Positions 36,398 to 46,537 of a DNA stretch of 64,000 bases are shown piece after piece. Positions within the stretch are counted from its first letter, which is position 1. Every line of letters starts with the position of its first letter. Position numbers and translations under genes: made by a program. The stretch comes from Roseovarius marisflavi. Lineage in GTDB: Bacteria; Pseudomonadota; Alphaproteobacteria; Rhodobacterales; Rhodobacteraceae. The stretch covers positions 220,398 to 284,397 of the forward strand of contig NZ_FRBN01000003.1 of NCBI RefSeq assembly GCF_900142625.1, given 5' to 3'. The notes below the pieces were generated by a model. The model was not told the origin of the DNA, did not search any database, and saw only the letters and a program-made list of their open reading frames with translations.

Positions 36398-37732
36398 ATG
36401 ATCGAGCTCTATGAATCCCAGCGGGCGATGCGCCACATGCGCAAGGCGGCGATGCAACGCGGCGTGGTGGCGGTGCTTGATGTGGGCACCTCCAAGATTG
36501 CCTGCCTTGTGTTGCGTTTTGACGGCACCGAGCGCCTGAGCGAGACTGATGGCATTGGCGCGATGGCCGGGCAGGCGGGGTTCCGGGTGATAGGCGCGGC
36601 GACGACACGCTCGCGCGGGGTGCGCTTTGGCGAGATCGACGCGATGCAGGAAACCGAGCGCGCCATTCGCACCGCCGTGCAGGCCGCCCAGAAGATGGCC
36701 AATATCCGGGTCGATCACGTGATTGCCTGTTTCTCGGGCGCCTCGCCGCGCTCTTACGGTCTTGCCGGTCAGGTTGAGCTTGAGGGCCATACCGTCAGCG
36801 AACAGGATATCAGCCGCGTGCTCAGCGCTTGTGATGTGCCCGACTACGGCGAGGGCCGCGAGGTTCTGCATGCCCAGCCGGTCAACTTTGCGCTCGATCA
36901 CCGCTCGGGTCTGATTGATCCGCGCGGTCAGATGGGGCAGGTGCTCTCGACCGACATGCATATGCTGACGGTCGAGGCCGCCGCGATCCAGAACCTGGCG
37001 CATTGCGTCAAGCGCTGTGATCTGGAACTGGCCGGTGTGGCCAGTTCTGCCTATGTGTCGGGCGTGGCCTCTCTGGTCGAGGATGAACAGGAACTTGGCG
37101 CGGCCTGTATCGACCTAGGTGGTGGGTCGTCGGGCGTGTCGATCTTCATCAAGAAACACATGATCTATGCCGACTCGGTGCGCATGGGCGGCGATCACGT
37201 CACCAGCGATATTTCCATGGGGCTTCAGGTGCCCGCCGCCACCGCAGAGCGGATCAAGACCTTTTACGGCGGCGTCGTGGCCACCGGCATGGATGACCGC
37301 GAGATGATCGAGATCGGCGGCGATACCGGCGATTGGGATCATGACCGGCGCACGGTAAGCCGGGCCGAACTGATCGGAATCATGCGCCCGCGGGTCGAGG
37401 AAATCCTTGAAGAGGTGCGCGCGCGCCTTGACGCGGCGGGCTTTGATCACCTGCCAAGCCAGCAGATCGTGCTGACCGGCGGCGGTAGCCAGATCCCCGG
37501 CCTTGACGGGCTGGCCAGCAAGATTTTGGGCCAGCAGGTCCGGCTTGGCCGCCCGCTTCGGGTGCATGGGCTGCCACAGGCCGCCACCGGCGCCGGCTTT
37601 GCCAGCGCGGTCGGGATGTGCCTGTTCGCGGCGAATCCACAGGACGAATGGTGGGATTTTGAGATTCCGGTCGATCGCTATCCGGCGCGCTCGCTCAAGC
37701 GAGCCGTCAAGTGGTTCAAGGACAACTGGTGA
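36398..37732 (+). CDS. ftsA: cell division protein FtsA
   Basis: A 444-residue actin-like ATPase tethering FtsZ to the membrane. Phosphate-1 loop LDVGTSKIACLVL, SHS2/1C domain, the phosphate-2 region CIDLGGGSSGVSIF and the adenosine motif LTGGGSQIPGLDGLA are visible; the C-terminal amphipathic helix SLKRAVKWFKDNW fits the membrane-targeting sequence. FtsZ begins 175 bases later, a gap long enough for a separate ftsZ promoter, though none is obvious. Confidence 0.95.
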   Translation: MIELYESQRAMRHMRKAAMQRGVVAVLDVGTSKIACLVLRFDGTERLSETDGIGAMAGQAGFRVIGAATTRSRGVRFGEIDAMQETERAIRTAVQAAQKMANIRVDHVIACFSGASPRSYGLAGQVELEGHTVSEQDISRVLSACDVPDYGEGREVLHAQPVNFALDHRSGLIDPRGQMGQVLSTDMHMLTVEAAAIQNLAHCVKRCDLELAGVASSAYVSGVASLVEDEQELGAACIDLGGGSSGVSIFIKKHMIYADSVRMGGDHVTSDISMGLQVPAATAERIKTFYGGVVATGMDDREMIEIGGDTGDWDHDRRTVSRAELIGIMRPRVEEILEEVRARLDAAGFDHLPSQQIVLTGGGSQIPGLDGLASKILGQQVRLGRPLRVHGLPQAATGAGFASAVGMCLFAANPQDEWWDFEIPVDRYPARSLKRAVKWFKDNW

Positions 37733-37907
37733 CCGCAATATGTGGCGTCATCGGCGAAATACCGCGAATAAAGGCAAAAAAGTGACCACATTTGGTGTCT
37801 ATTTAGTGTTTTTTTGGTGACCTTTGGGTTAACGCCCGGTAAGAATGGTGCTGAATAGGCGGAAAAACGGCTCGCGAATGCGGGCGCAACAGCAGGCGGA
37901 CAGAGCA

Positions 37908-39539
37908 ATGACATTGAACCTCACTATGCCCGGACATGACGACCTTAAGCCCCGGATCACCGTTTTCGGTGTTGGTGGGGCCGGTGGCAACGCGGTCAAC
38001 AACATGATCGAAAAGCAACTCGACGGGGTGGATTTCGTGGTGGCAAACACCGACGCGCAGGCCCTGAGCCAGAGCAATTCGGACAGCCGCATTCAGCTTG
38101 GCGTGAAAGTCACCGAAGGTCTTGGCGCAGGCGCGCGGGCCTCTGTCGGCGCCGCTGCTGCTGAAGAAAGCATCGAACAGATCGTTGATCATCTGGCGGG
38201 GGCGCATATGTGCTTTATCACCGCCGGCATGGGCGGCGGCACCGGAACCGGGGCCGCACCGATCATCGCACAGGCCGCCCGCGAACTTGGCGTTCTGACC
38301 GTCGGTGTTGTCACCAAGCCGTTCCAGTTCGAGGGCGCAAAACGCATGCGTCAGGCCGAAGAGGGCGTTGAGGCTCTGCAAAAGATGGTCGATACGCTGA
38401 TCATCATTCCCAACCAGAACCTGTTCCGTCTGGCCAATGAAAAAACCACCTTCACCGAAGCCTTCAGCATGGCCGACGATGTTCTCTACCAGGGCGTCAA
38501 GGGCGTGACCGACCTGATGGTTCGCCCCGGTCTGATCAACCTTGATTTCGCCGATGTGCGCGCTGTCATGGATGAAATGGGCAAGGCGATGATGGGGACC
38601 GGCGAGGCTGAGGGCGAGGATCGCGCCATCCAGGCCGCCGAAAAGGCCATCGCCAACCCGCTTCTGGATGAAATCAGCCTGCGTGGTGCCAAAGGTGTTC
38701 TGATCAACATCACCGGTGGCCATGACCTGACGCTGTTTGAACTTGACGAGGCCGCCAACCGGATCCGTGAAGAGGTAGATGCCGACGCTAATATCATCGT
38801 CGGTTCCACGCTTGACCCGGCAATGGAAGGCGCGATGCGCGTCAGTGTCGTTGCCACCGGTATCGACGCCACCGACAAGCCCGAGGACATGCCGGTGCCG
38901 CGTCGTTCGATGGCACAGCCCCTGCGTCAGGCCGCAACACCCCAGGTGACCGCGCCGGTTGCTGAAGAGGTCGAAGAAATCCCGGCACAAGTCGCCGCCA
39001 CTTCGGACGAGTCCGACACCCCGCTGTTCCGCGATCTGGATGCGCAACGCGCCGCTGCCGAGGATCAGATGGAGGATATCTTTGAAGAGGAGAGCGCCGC
39101 AGACGATCTGCCGCCGCCCGCCTATACCCCGCGGGTCGAAGAATTCGCCCCTGCGGCCTATGCCGAAGAAGACGACCTCGACAGCTTTGTCGCGCCGCGC
39201 GCCCCGGCACCTGGCACGCCCTCGCAAGAGGCCATGCAGCGTTTGCAGGCCGCCGTCAGCAAAGCGCCGGCACAGCCGCAGCAACGCCGCCCGCAACCGG
39301 CCGAGCAGCAGCAACAGCCCGCCGCAGAAGAGCGCCCGCGCTTTGGCATTAACTCGCTGATCAACCGGATGACGGGCCATAACGCCCCCGAAGCCGAGCG
39401 TCAGCCGCAACCGGCCGCGCGCCCTGTCCGTCATCAGCCGCCGATGCAGTCGGCCCAACCGCAACAGGCCCCGGCCCGTGCGCAGGAAGAAGACGAACAG
39501 ATCGAGATTCCGGCGTTCCTGCGCCGTCAGGCCAACTGA
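37908..39539 (+). CDS. ftsZ: cell division GTPase FtsZ
   Basis: A 543-residue tubulin homologue forming the Z-ring. GTPase domain with the GGGTGTG signature at residues 109-115, NTDAQAL, and T7 loop [12 protein letters not shown] long Pro/Gln/Ala-rich linker (about residues 330-525), typical of alphaproteobacteria, precedes the conserved C-terminal peptide [11 protein letters not shown] that binds FtsA. ATG 37908 (MTLNLTMPG) is chosen; the frame is open upstream to 37845 without similarity. A strong terminator follows. Confidence 0.96.
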   Translation: MTLNLTMPGHDDLKPRITVFGVGGAGGNAVNNMIEKQLDGVDFVVANTDAQALSQSNSDSRIQLGVKVTEGLGAGARASVGAAAAEESIEQIVDHLAGAHMCFITAGMGGGTGTGAAPIIAQAARELGVLTVGVVTKPFQFEGAKRMRQAEEGVEALQKMVDTLIIIPNQNLFRLANEKTTFTEAFSMADDVLYQGVKGVTDLMVRPGLINLDFADVRAVMDEMGKAMMGTGEAEGEDRAIQAAEKAIANPLLDEISLRGAKGVLINITGGHDLTLFELDEAANRIREEVDADANIIVGSTLDPAMEGAMRVSVVATGIDATDKPEDMPVPRRSMAQPLRQAATPQVTAPVAEEVEEIPAQVAATSDESDTPLFRDLDAQRAAAEDQMEDIFEEESAADDLPPPAYTPRVEEFAPAAYAEEDDLDSFVAPRAPAPGTPSQEAMQRLQAAVSKAPAQPQQRRPQPAEQQQQPAAEERPRFGINSLINRMTGHNAPEAERQPQPAARPVRHQPPMQSAQPQQAPARAQEEDEQIEIPAFLRRQAN

Positions 39540-39561
39540 TCCTTGGTGAAATATGACTGCA

Positions 39562-39593
39562 AAGGGCCGCCTCCGGGGCGGCCCTTATTGTTT
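39562..39593 (+). terminator. Rho-independent terminator after ftsZ
   Basis: AAGGGCCGCC (39562-39571) pairs with GGCGGCCCTT (39577-39586), with a 5-base loop, followed by ATTGTTT. It ends the dcw transcript and marks the left side of the inserted block. Confidence 0.85.
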
Positions 39594-39650
39594 CCGGTGC
39601 CGTTTTCAGCGGGGGCTCTGGCACCCGCCATAGGCCGCTTTATACCCATC

Positions 39651-39881
39651 TTACCCGATGCTGTAGTCGACACTGATTGACGCAGAAGATGGAAGCAGCC
39701 ATTGACTTGGCAATTCCTGCGAATGGATAATTTCCAACATATCTACAAGGGTTTTCCAGCCCATGACTATGTCCTCCAGGCCCGCAGGGCACGTCCAGGG
39801 GACGCTGTGGAAGATCACGGTTTTGGTGAATTCAGCCTTGCTGGCATTCAAAATGAAGCGGCCCGTCTCACTCTGAAACAC
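39651..39881 (-). CDS. small hypothetical reading frame after ureG
   Basis: A 76-codon frame starting at GTG, 19 bases after the ureG stop. The protein is of mixed character (VPWTCPAGLEDIVMGWKTLV) with no domain I recognise. Low GC relative to the neighbours and a non-ATG start make it doubtful; it could be a remnant from the insertion event. The 307 bases from 39594 to 39900 otherwise show nothing clear. Confidence 0.25.
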   Translation of the reverse strand: MFQSETGRFILNASKAEFTKTVIFHSVPWTCPAGLEDIVMGWKTLVDMLEIIHSQELPSQWLLPSSASISVDYSIG

Positions 39882-39900
39882 GTGGCCATTTCGCCAGCCA

Positions 39901-40524
39901 TCAACGACCCTGGGCGAGCCCCCCGATTTCCAGGATGCAGCTCAGAACCTCGTCAGCGCCCCGATCGTGCCGCAGCGCGCAAAATACAAAAGGCCGCCCG
40001 CCGCGCATCTTTACGCAGTCCTGCTTCATGATCTCCAATGAGGCACCGACATGCGGCGCAAGATCTGTTTTGTTGATCGCCAGAACATCCGACTTGGTCA
40101 ACGCAGGCCCGCCTTTTCGCGGTATGTCTTCCCCGGCCGCAACATCAATCACATAGACCGTCACGTCAGCCAGTTCAGGGCTGAAGGTAGCTGACAGATT
40201 GTCACCCCCGCTTTCGATCAGAACGATATCAAGATCAGCGTGCCGTGCGCGCATCTGCGCAATTGCTGCCAAATTGATGGAGGCGTCCTCGCGGATGGCG
40301 GTATGCGGGCAACCTCCCGTTTCAACCCCGATGATGCGATCTTGCGGCAGGATTTGCATCCGCATCAGCGCCTCTGCATCTTCCTGGGTGTAGATATCAT
40401 TGGTGATCACCCCTATCGAGAAATCCGGCTGCAAGGCGCGGGCAAGGCAGGCCGTGAGGGTCGTTTTTCCAGCCCCCACAGGGCCGCCGATACCGACGCG
40501 CAATGGGCCGTTGAGGTTTGTCAT
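39901..40524 (-). CDS. ureG: urease accessory GTPase UreG
   Basis: A 207-residue SIMIBI GTPase that drives nickel insertion into urease. P-loop [30 protein letters not shown], the nickel-binding Cys-Pro-His in [26 protein letters not shown] and NKTDLAP are all conserved. It is the last of the seven-gene urease operon, overlapping ureF by four bases. Confidence 0.95.
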   Translation of the reverse strand: MTNLNGPLRVGIGGPVGAGKTTLTACLARALQPDFSIGVITNDIYTQEDAEALMRMQILPQDRIIGVETGGCPHTAIREDASINLAAIAQMRARHADLDIVLIESGGDNLSATFSPELADVTVYVIDVAAGEDIPRKGGPALTKSDVLAINKTDLAPHVGASLEIMKQDCVKMRGGRPFVFCALRHDRGADEVLSCILEIGGLAQGR

Positions 40525-41168
40525 GAGCGGAAAGTCCTTGGCTGAAGTGTTTCGTGTTGCAGGGCGGCGATGTCGGACAGGAAGGCGCTGCTGCTCAGAT
40601 CATCCAGCGCGGCATCCCGGGTCTCTCTGGCAATCTGGTCGCACAACGGGATGAGGGCTGCGAGAACTGCCTGTCCTTCGGTCTGGCCCAGTGGAACAGC
40701 GCGCACCGCCGCAGAAACCAGATTGCTGGCGAAGGCGTGCAGGCATAGTGCAACGGTCAGGTCGACGTCCAACTGCATGTATGCGGCTGCGCACCCAATG
40801 GCGACAGGGTAGCAAAGCGCCGCTTTATCCGTTCCCCAGATCACGGCCGTCGTCTGACTGAACGCGCTGCCCTGAAGCTGTGTTTCGAGGATGCGCTCGC
40901 CGGAGGCCGAAACCGCCAAAGCCGTTTGGTTGATGTCCTCCAGTGCCGCATTGGAGTCGCAGGCATAAGCTGCACGCAACAGGATGCAATCGTTTCTCCC
41001 GCTGCCATGTGTCAGCACATCTGCCAGCCAGTCCTGCAGATCGCCGGCACTGGCAATCGCGCCGCTTTGGATGGCGGTTTCCAGCCCGTGCGAATAGGCA
41101 AACGCCCCCACAGGAAAGGCAGGTGACAGCCATTGCGCGAGGGTCAGAATATCGCGTTCAGTGCTCAT
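40521..41168 (-). CDS. ureF: urease accessory protein UreF
   Basis: A 215-residue, all-helical UreF that bridges UreD and UreG in the activation complex. [23 protein letters not shown] is the family N-terminus. ATG 41168 (MSTERDILT) is chosen to match it and overlaps the ureE stop by 11 bases; longer starts at 41183 and 41222 are possible. Confidence 0.9.
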   Translation of the reverse strand: MSTERDILTLAQWLSPAFPVGAFAYSHGLETAIQSGAIASAGDLQDWLADVLTHGSGRNDCILLRAAYACDSNAALEDINQTALAVSASGERILETQLQGSAFSQTTAVIWGTDKAALCYPVAIGCAAAYMQLDVDLTVALCLHAFASNLVSAAVRAVPLGQTEGQAVLAALIPLCDQIARETRDAALDDLSSSAFLSDIAALQHETLQPRTFRS

Positions 41169-41631
41169 GTGAGGTTGCGACATGTTCATGAGAATGGGTG
41201 CGCCCGTGACCATATGCGCCACCTTCCGGGGTGAAAGGCGCGATCAGGGGCTCAACCACAGCGCCGAGATGTTCGAGCATGTGACCAATGACCGGATCTG
41301 CCTGGATCAGCAGGTGGTCCCTGTTGATCTGGCACGGCGTATGACGGTTGCCCACATGCCATGCCAGCCGCACAAGATCGGGACCGGACACTTTATACAA
41401 GGCTTCAACACCTGCCCTGATCTTGACCAGCGCCCCGGTATCAAGCTCAAGAGCGTCGCCGTCATCCAGCGAGGTGGCCTGCGCCAGATCGACGATGAAC
41501 GGTTCCCCCGAAACCATCGTCAGCCGTTTGCGGCGCAGGAACCTTTCGGTGTAATCCAGTTCGCAGGTGGTTGCAGATCCGGTCCAATGCCCCTTGCGGT
41601 GCAGGGTTTGGGCGATGGGAAATCTTGTCAT
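41158..41631 (-). CDS. ureE: urease nickel chaperone UreE
   Basis: A 157-residue metallochaperone with an N-terminal peptide-binding domain, the conserved WHVGNRHTPCQI segment containing the key His, and a His-rich tail ([18 protein letters not shown]) that binds nickel. The gene follows ureC by 9 bases in the operon. Confidence 0.93.
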   Translation of the reverse strand: MTRFPIAQTLHRKGHWTGSATTCELDYTERFLRRKRLTMVSGEPFIVDLAQATSLDDGDALELDTGALVKIRAGVEALYKVSGPDLVRLAWHVGNRHTPCQINRDHLLIQADPVIGHMLEHLGAVVEPLIAPFTPEGGAYGHGRTHSHEHVATSHEH

Positions 41632-41640
41632 GGCGTCCTC

Positions 41641-43350
41641 TCAGAACATGAAATAGCGTTGCGCCATCGGCAGCACGTCGGCGGGCTGGCAGGTCAGTAA
41701 AACGCCGTCTGCGCGCACCTCGTAGGTCTCGGGATGCACGTCGATCTGTGGCAGGGCATCGTTCAGGATCATATCGGATTTGCCGATATTGCGGGTGCCC
41801 TGCACGGCAACTGTCTGCTTGGCGAGGCCGAGTTTCTCGCCGATACCATCCTCTTGGGCGGCCGCCGAGACAAAGCTGACCGAACTGTGCCGCAGCGCAC
41901 TGCCGTATGCGCCGAACATCGGGCGGCTGTAGACCGGTTGCGGTGTCGGGATCGAGGCATTCGGATCTCCCATCTGCGCGACGACAATGGTGCCTGCCAT
42001 CAAGACCATTTCAGGTTTCACGCCGAAGAACGCGGGGTTCCACAACACCAGATCGCCGCGCTTGCCGACCCTTATGTCACCGATAACATGGCTTACACCC
42101 TGGGCAATTGCTGGATTGATCGTGTATTTCGCGATGTAACGGCGCACCCGGATGTTGTCGTTGTCGCCGGTCTCCTCGGGCAAGGGACCGCGCTGTTTCT
42201 TCATCTTGTCCGCAGTTTGCCAGGTGCGGATCAGCACCTCTCCGACACGTCCCATCGCCTGGCTGTCGGAGGCGATGATCGAAAACGCGCCCATGTCGTG
42301 CAGGATGTCCTCGGCGGCAATCGTCTCGCGACGGATGCGGCTCTCGGCAAAAGCGATGTCTTCGGGGATGGATTTATCGAGGTGATGGCAAACCATGAGC
42401 ATGTCCAGATGCTCTTCGAGCGTGTTCACCGTGAAGGGGCGCGTCGGGTTGGTGGAGGATGGCAAGACATTCGCATCACCGCAGATTTTGATGATGTCCG
42501 GGGCATGCCCGCCGCCGGCACCTTCGGTATGGAAGGCGTGGATGGTGCGGCCCTTCATGGCGGCAACCGTATGCTCGACGAAGCCGCTCTCGTTCAGGGT
42601 ATCGGTGTGGATCATCACCTGAACATCCATGTCATCGGCCACCGACAGGCAGCAATCGATCGCAGCGGGGGTCGTTCCCCAGTCTTCATGCAGCTTCAGC
42701 GCGCAGGCGCCAGCCCTGACCATCTCGACCAAAGCCTCGGGCTGGCTCGCGTTGCCCTTGCCCGACAGGCCGATGTTCATCGCGATGCCGTCAAAGGCCT
42801 GCAACATCCGGCCGATATGCCAGGGGCCGGGGGTGCAGGTCGTGGCCAGCGTGCCATGCGCCGGGCCGGTGCCGCCGCCAAAACAGGTGGTCACGCCGGA
42901 GTGCAGGGAGTCCTCCATCTGCTGGGGGCAGATGAAGTGGATGTGGCTGTCCATGCCGCCTGCGGTCAGAATGCGCCCTTCACCTGCGATGACCTCGGTG
43001 CCGGGGCCGACGATGATATCAACGCCCGATTGCGTATCGGGATTGCCCGCCTTGCCGATGGCGTGGATCAGCCCGCCTTTCAGGGCGACGTCCGCTTTGT
43101 AGATGCCGGAATGATCGACGATCAACGCATTGGTGATCACGGTATCCACCGCACCACCGGCGCGGGTGACCTGGGATTGCCCCATGCCGTCACGGATGGT
43201 CTTGCCGCCGCCGAACTTCACCTCTTCGCCATAGGTGGTCAGGTCGCGTTCCACCTCGATGACCAGCTCCGTATCAGCAAGGCGCAGGCGATCGCCCGTG
43301 GTGGGGCCATACATCGCGGCGTATTGTGCGCGGGGGATTTGGGTGGGCAT
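41641..43350 (-). CDS. ureC: urease alpha subunit UreC
   Basis: A 569-residue catalytic subunit hydrolysing urea to ammonia and carbamate. Nickel ligands are present: His136 and His138 (DSHIHF), carbamylated Lys219 ([11 protein letters not shown]), His residues in [12 protein letters not shown] and [14 protein letters not shown], and the active-site flap Cys in MLMVCHHLD; the Asp ligand is in [11 protein letters not shown]. All catalytic parts appear intact. Overlaps ureB by one base (TAATG). Confidence 0.97.
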   Translation of the reverse strand: MPTQIPRAQYAAMYGPTTGDRLRLADTELVIEVERDLTTYGEEVKFGGGKTIRDGMGQSQVTRAGGAVDTVITNALIVDHSGIYKADVALKGGLIHAIGKAGNPDTQSGVDIIVGPGTEVIAGEGRILTAGGMDSHIHFICPQQMEDSLHSGVTTCFGGGTGPAHGTLATTCTPGPWHIGRMLQAFDGIAMNIGLSGKGNASQPEALVEMVRAGACALKLHEDWGTTPAAIDCCLSVADDMDVQVMIHTDTLNESGFVEHTVAAMKGRTIHAFHTEGAGGGHAPDIIKICGDANVLPSSTNPTRPFTVNTLEEHLDMLMVCHHLDKSIPEDIAFAESRIRRETIAAEDILHDMGAFSIIASDSQAMGRVGEVLIRTWQTADKMKKQRGPLPEETGDNDNIRVRRYIAKYTINPAIAQGVSHVIGDIRVGKRGDLVLWNPAFFGVKPEMVLMAGTIVVAQMGDPNASIPTPQPVYSRPMFGAYGSALRHSSVSFVSAAAQEDGIGEKLGLAKQTVAVQGTRNIGKSDMILNDALPQIDVHPETYEVRADGVLLTCQPADVLPMAQRYFMF

Positions 43351-43655
43351 TATAAATCTCCCATAACCTGGCTGTTGAATCCAAAGATGCGCCGCGCTCC
43401 GCCAATCGGAATCAACTGTACCTCGCGGCGCTGGCCGGGCTCGAACCGCACGGCGGTGCCAGAGGCGATATCGAGGCGAAAGCCACGGGCCGCGATACGG
43501 TCAAAGTCCAGTGACGGGTTGGTTTCGGCGAAATGATAGTGGCTGCCGACCTGCACCGGGCGGTCACCGGTATTGGCGACCATCAGTGTGATGGCCTCGG
43601 CGCCTGCGTTCAGGGTCAGCGTACCATCTGCGGCAAAGAGTTCTCCGGGGATCAT
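43350..43655 (-). CDS. ureB: urease beta subunit UreB
   Basis: A 101-residue structural subunit. [35 protein letters not shown] and the end [14 protein letters not shown] are typical. It forms the (ABC)3 trimer with UreA and UreC. It follows ureA by 9 bases. Confidence 0.95.
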   Translation of the reverse strand: MIPGELFAADGTLTLNAGAEAITLMVANTGDRPVQVGSHYHFAETNPSLDFDRIAARGFRLDIASGTAVRFEPGQRREVQLIPIGGARRIFGFNSQVMGDL

Positions 43656-43664
43656 AGCGTGCTC

Positions 43665-43967
43665 CTATCTGATCGGGTTGTGGACGGTGACCAGCTTGGT
43701 CCCGTCTGGAAAGGTGGCCTCGACCTGCACTTCGTGGATCATTTCGGCGATGCCTTCCATGCATTGATCCCGGGTAACGACATGTCCGCCTGCCTCCATC
43801 ATGTCGGCAACCGAGCGCCCGTCGCGCGCCCCCTCGACCACCGCATCCGTGATCAGTGCTATGGCTTCCGGATGGTTCAGCCTGACGCCACGTGCCAAAC
43901 GCCTGCGCGCCACTTCGGCGGCCATGGCGATCAGCAGTTTGTCTTTTTCGCGGGGGGTCAGTTGCAT
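43665..43967 (-). CDS. ureA: urease gamma subunit UreA
   Basis: A 100-residue structural subunit with the family start [31 protein letters not shown] and the C-terminal [19 protein letters not shown]. Separate ureA and ureB genes are the usual bacterial state. It lies 3 bases after ureD. Confidence 0.96.
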   Translation of the reverse strand: MQLTPREKDKLLIAMAAEVARRRLARGVRLNHPEAIALITDAVVEGARDGRSVADMMEAGGHVVTRDQCMEGIAEMIHEVQVEATFPDGTKLVTVHNPIR

Positions 43968-43970
43968 GAA

Positions 43971-44828
43971 TTACAGCCTCCAGGACGTGGGTAAAGTGTT
44001 CTGTGTCAGATGGTTGAGGACGGGGATCAGGGTGCGGCGCAACTCGAAGCTGTCGGTGGCAAGCTGGCGGATCACCAGGACATCCTCGGCCAGCATGCTC
44101 GCACCTGCGGTTTGGGGCAGCAGGGCGCGCACCGTCTTGAGATGGCTCTGCGCATTGGGGGCAACCAGTACCGCACTTGCCATTGCACCCGCCCCGTTTG
44201 CGATCGCGGGGCGGGCCAGATGTGCGGCCGCATCACCCCGCAAATCCATCCCGTCGATATAAAGCGGGCGGCCCGCGCGTGTGATCCTGATGCGGTCCTG
44301 AAACATCACACTGCGCAAAACCTCGGGCATGGCGGCCCGGCCAAAGACCACGGGTTCCACCATCAACAGGTGGGCTTGCGCCGCCAGATCAATGGTCAGA
44401 CGACGCCGCAACGCGCAGCGGTCAAACAGGATCAGCTCTTGCGGGAGCCAGTTCAGGCTGGCCCCATCCTGCACCGAAATATCCGTCGTGACGCGGCCGA
44501 TCTCACCGCTTTGGGCACGGTAGGCCCGCTCGGCGGCCTGGGTGGTGAGGGTCAGGGCGGCCCCCCTCTGCACTGTGATATCGAGGGAAAACTGATCGCC
44601 GCCGGTAATGCCTCCGGCGGTATTGACCAAAATCGCCTCGGCATCCGGCCTGTGGCTCTGCGGGAAAACCAGTTTGAGAGATCCTGACTGGCGCAGGTCA
44701 CGCAGGCGGGTTCTGCCGTGCTCATCCCCATAAACAGACAGCTTTGCCGTGCCCAATGCGCGCGGCTGGGGCAGGGCCGTTCCCGGCAAACCGATATGCA
44801 GTGATTGGTTGATGAGAGGCCCCGGCAA
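43971..44828 (-). CDS. ureD: urease accessory protein UreD
   Basis: A 285-residue scaffold protein for nickel insertion. LVNTAGGITGGDQFSLDI, TQAAERAYRAQSG and LPQELILFDRC are clear UreD motifs. The only usable start is a TTG at 44828, because an in-frame TGA lies eight codons upstream and no ATG or GTG is found between. Initiation is therefore probably weak, which is possible for an accessory factor, or the N-terminus is slightly altered. First gene of the operon, divergent from urtA. Confidence 0.9.
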   Translation of the reverse strand: MPGPLINQSLHIGLPGTALPQPRALGTAKLSVYGDEHGRTRLRDLRQSGSLKLVFPQSHRPDAEAILVNTAGGITGGDQFSLDITVQRGAALTLTTQAAERAYRAQSGEIGRVTTDISVQDGASLNWLPQELILFDRCALRRRLTIDLAAQAHLLMVEPVVFGRAAMPEVLRSVMFQDRIRITRAGRPLYIDGMDLRGDAAAHLARPAIANGAGAMASAVLVAPNAQSHLKTVRALLPQTAGASMLAEDVLVIRQLATDSFELRRTLIPVLNHLTQNTLPTSWRL

Positions 44829-45201
44829 TGAATGGTCTTGCCTGCAATTCGATCACATCGGGGAGTAAGGGAGCAGGGATTAAGCCCGCAACATGAACCG
44901 AAATCGCGCAAGCGATCAATTGATGGGCGCTTGCGGCGAATGACGCACAACATTTAGGCATTCGCTCATGATGGTTGATAAAGTCCACAGACAAATTTGG
45001 CCACAGCGCTGCAACGCAGCAACGATAGCGCGTCCCCATCCGTCGAATCGTGACGGAGGTAAATGGGGTGTGTGACGACCGGATGAATTGGACCTCAGAC
45101 CAGTCGCCACACGGTTTGCAACAATTAAGTTGCAGGGAATAGCTAATGCGCATGTCTTGCGAGAGCAAGACGCGGGTGGTGTCCCTGCAGGGAGATATCA
45201 C
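44829..45201. promoter_or_regulatory. divergent ure/urt promoter region with a nested dyad
   Basis: This 373-base gap separates ureD and urtA. CGCAAGCG (44907-44914) is the reverse complement of CGCTTGCG (44928-44935), and between them lies the perfect palindrome ATCAATTGAT (44915-44924). Such nested symmetry near a divergent start suggests a regulator site. I found no clear NtrC site or sigma-54 -24/-12 element by eye. Confidence 0.4.
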
Positions 45202-46476
45202 ATGAAAACGACCACTGCTCTTGCCTCTGCACTCGCCGCGCTGACGGCTCTGCCTGTCATGGCCGCTGATTGCCCGGTCAAAGTGGGTGTGCTGCACTCG
45301 CTTTCCGGCACTATGGCAATTTCCGAAACGACATTGAAAGACACGATGCTGACGCTGATTGACCAGCAAAACGCCAAGGGCGGCGTGCTGGGCTGTCAGC
45401 TTGAGGCGGTTGTGGTCGATCCTGCCTCTGACTGGCCGCTGTTCGCTGAAAAGGCACGCGAATTGCTGACGGTGCAGGACGTCGACGTGATCTTTGGCAA
45501 TTGGACCAGCGTAAGCCGCAAATCGGTTCTGCCCGTTATCGAGGAGTTGAACGGGCTGCTGTTCTACCCTGTGCAATACGAGGGTGAGGAAAGCTCCAGA
45601 AACGTTTTCTACACAGGGGCGGCGCCCAATCAGCAGGCGATCCCGGCAACTGATTATTTCCTTGAGGAACTTGGCATCGAGAAATTCGCGCTGCTCGGCA
45701 CCGATTATGTCTACCCGCGCACGACCAACAATATTCTGGAGGCCTACCTGCAATCCAAAGGCATCGCGCAGAGCGATATCTTTGTGAACTACACGCCATT
45801 CGGTCATTCCGACTGGTCCAAGATCGTGGCTGATGTTGTGGCCTTGGGGGCGGACGGAAAGAAGGTCGGCGTGATCTCGACCATCAATGGCGATGCGAAC
45901 ATCGGGTTCTACAAAGAGCTTTCAGCGGCGGGCATCTCGGCCGATGATATCCCGGTTGTGGCCTTCTCGGTGGGTGAGGAAGAGCTGTCGGGTCTGGATA
46001 CCAGCAACCTCGTCGGACACCTCGCCGCGTGGAACTACTTTCAGTCGGCCGACACGCCCGCCAACGCCGAATGGATTGCCGCATGGAAAGACCGCATGGG
46101 CGAAGAGCGCGTGACCAATGACCCGATGGAGGCGCATTACATCGGCTTCAACATGTGGGTGAACGCGGTGACGGATGCGGGCAGTGCCGATGTAGATGCT
46201 GTACGCACGGCGATGTACGGGCAGGAATTCCCGAACCTGACTGGCGGCACAGCCGTCATGCTGCCCAACCACCACCTCGCCAAGCCAGTTCTGATCGGCG
46301 AGATCACAGCTGAGGGCCAGTTCGATATCATCAGCCAGACCAGCGAAGTGCCGGGCGATGCATGGACCGACTTCCTGCCACAGTCCGCCAAGCTGATGTC
46401 GGATTGGAAGGACCTGGGCTGCGGTATGTACAACACCGAGACCAAGACCTGCGTGCAGACTTTGTCCAACTACTGA
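45202..46476 (+). CDS. urtA: urea ABC transporter substrate-binding protein UrtA
   Basis: A 424-residue periplasmic protein. Signal peptide (MKTTTALASALAALTALPVM then AADCPV) and a two-lobed amino-acid-binding-type domain: VGVLHSLSGTMAISETTLKD, LLFYPVQYEGEESS and TDYVYPRTTN are diagnostic for UrtA. ATG 45202 with GGGAGA before it is chosen. The frame is open upstream to 45088 without meaning. Confidence 0.95.
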   Translation: MKTTTALASALAALTALPVMAADCPVKVGVLHSLSGTMAISETTLKDTMLTLIDQQNAKGGVLGCQLEAVVVDPASDWPLFAEKARELLTVQDVDVIFGNWTSVSRKSVLPVIEELNGLLFYPVQYEGEESSRNVFYTGAAPNQQAIPATDYFLEELGIEKFALLGTDYVYPRTTNNILEAYLQSKGIAQSDIFVNYTPFGHSDWSKIVADVVALGADGKKVGVISTINGDANIGFYKELSAAGISADDIPVVAFSVGEEELSGLDTSNLVGHLAAWNYFQSADTPANAEWIAAWKDRMGEERVTNDPMEAHYIGFNMWVNAVTDAGSADVDAVRTAMYGQEFPNLTGGTAVMLPNHHLAKPVLIGEITAEGQFDIISQTSEVPGDAWTDFLPQSAKLMSDWKDLGCGMYNTETKTCVQTLSNY

Positions 46477-46486
46477 TCAACATAAC

Positions 46487-46511
46487 GAGGGCACGCCTCG
46501 CGCGTGCCCTC
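46487..46511 (+). terminator. hairpin between urtA and urtB
   Basis: GAGGGCACGC (46487-46496), loop CTCGC, GCGTGCCCTC (46502-46511): a perfect 10-base-pair stem without a strong T tract. Such hairpins after binding-protein genes often stabilise the upstream message and lower permease expression. Confidence 0.65.
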
Positions 46512-46537
46512 TGTCTCTGATTTTCCGGAATAGCATT

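Noticed and set aside
37733..37907. possible CtrA site (TTAAC...GGTAA) between ftsA and ftsZ
   Set aside because: The half-sites do not fit TTAA-N7-TTAA in sequence or spacing.
44829..45201. possible sigma-54 promoter for urtA
   Set aside because: No GG-N10-GC pair with proper -24/-12 context was found by eye.
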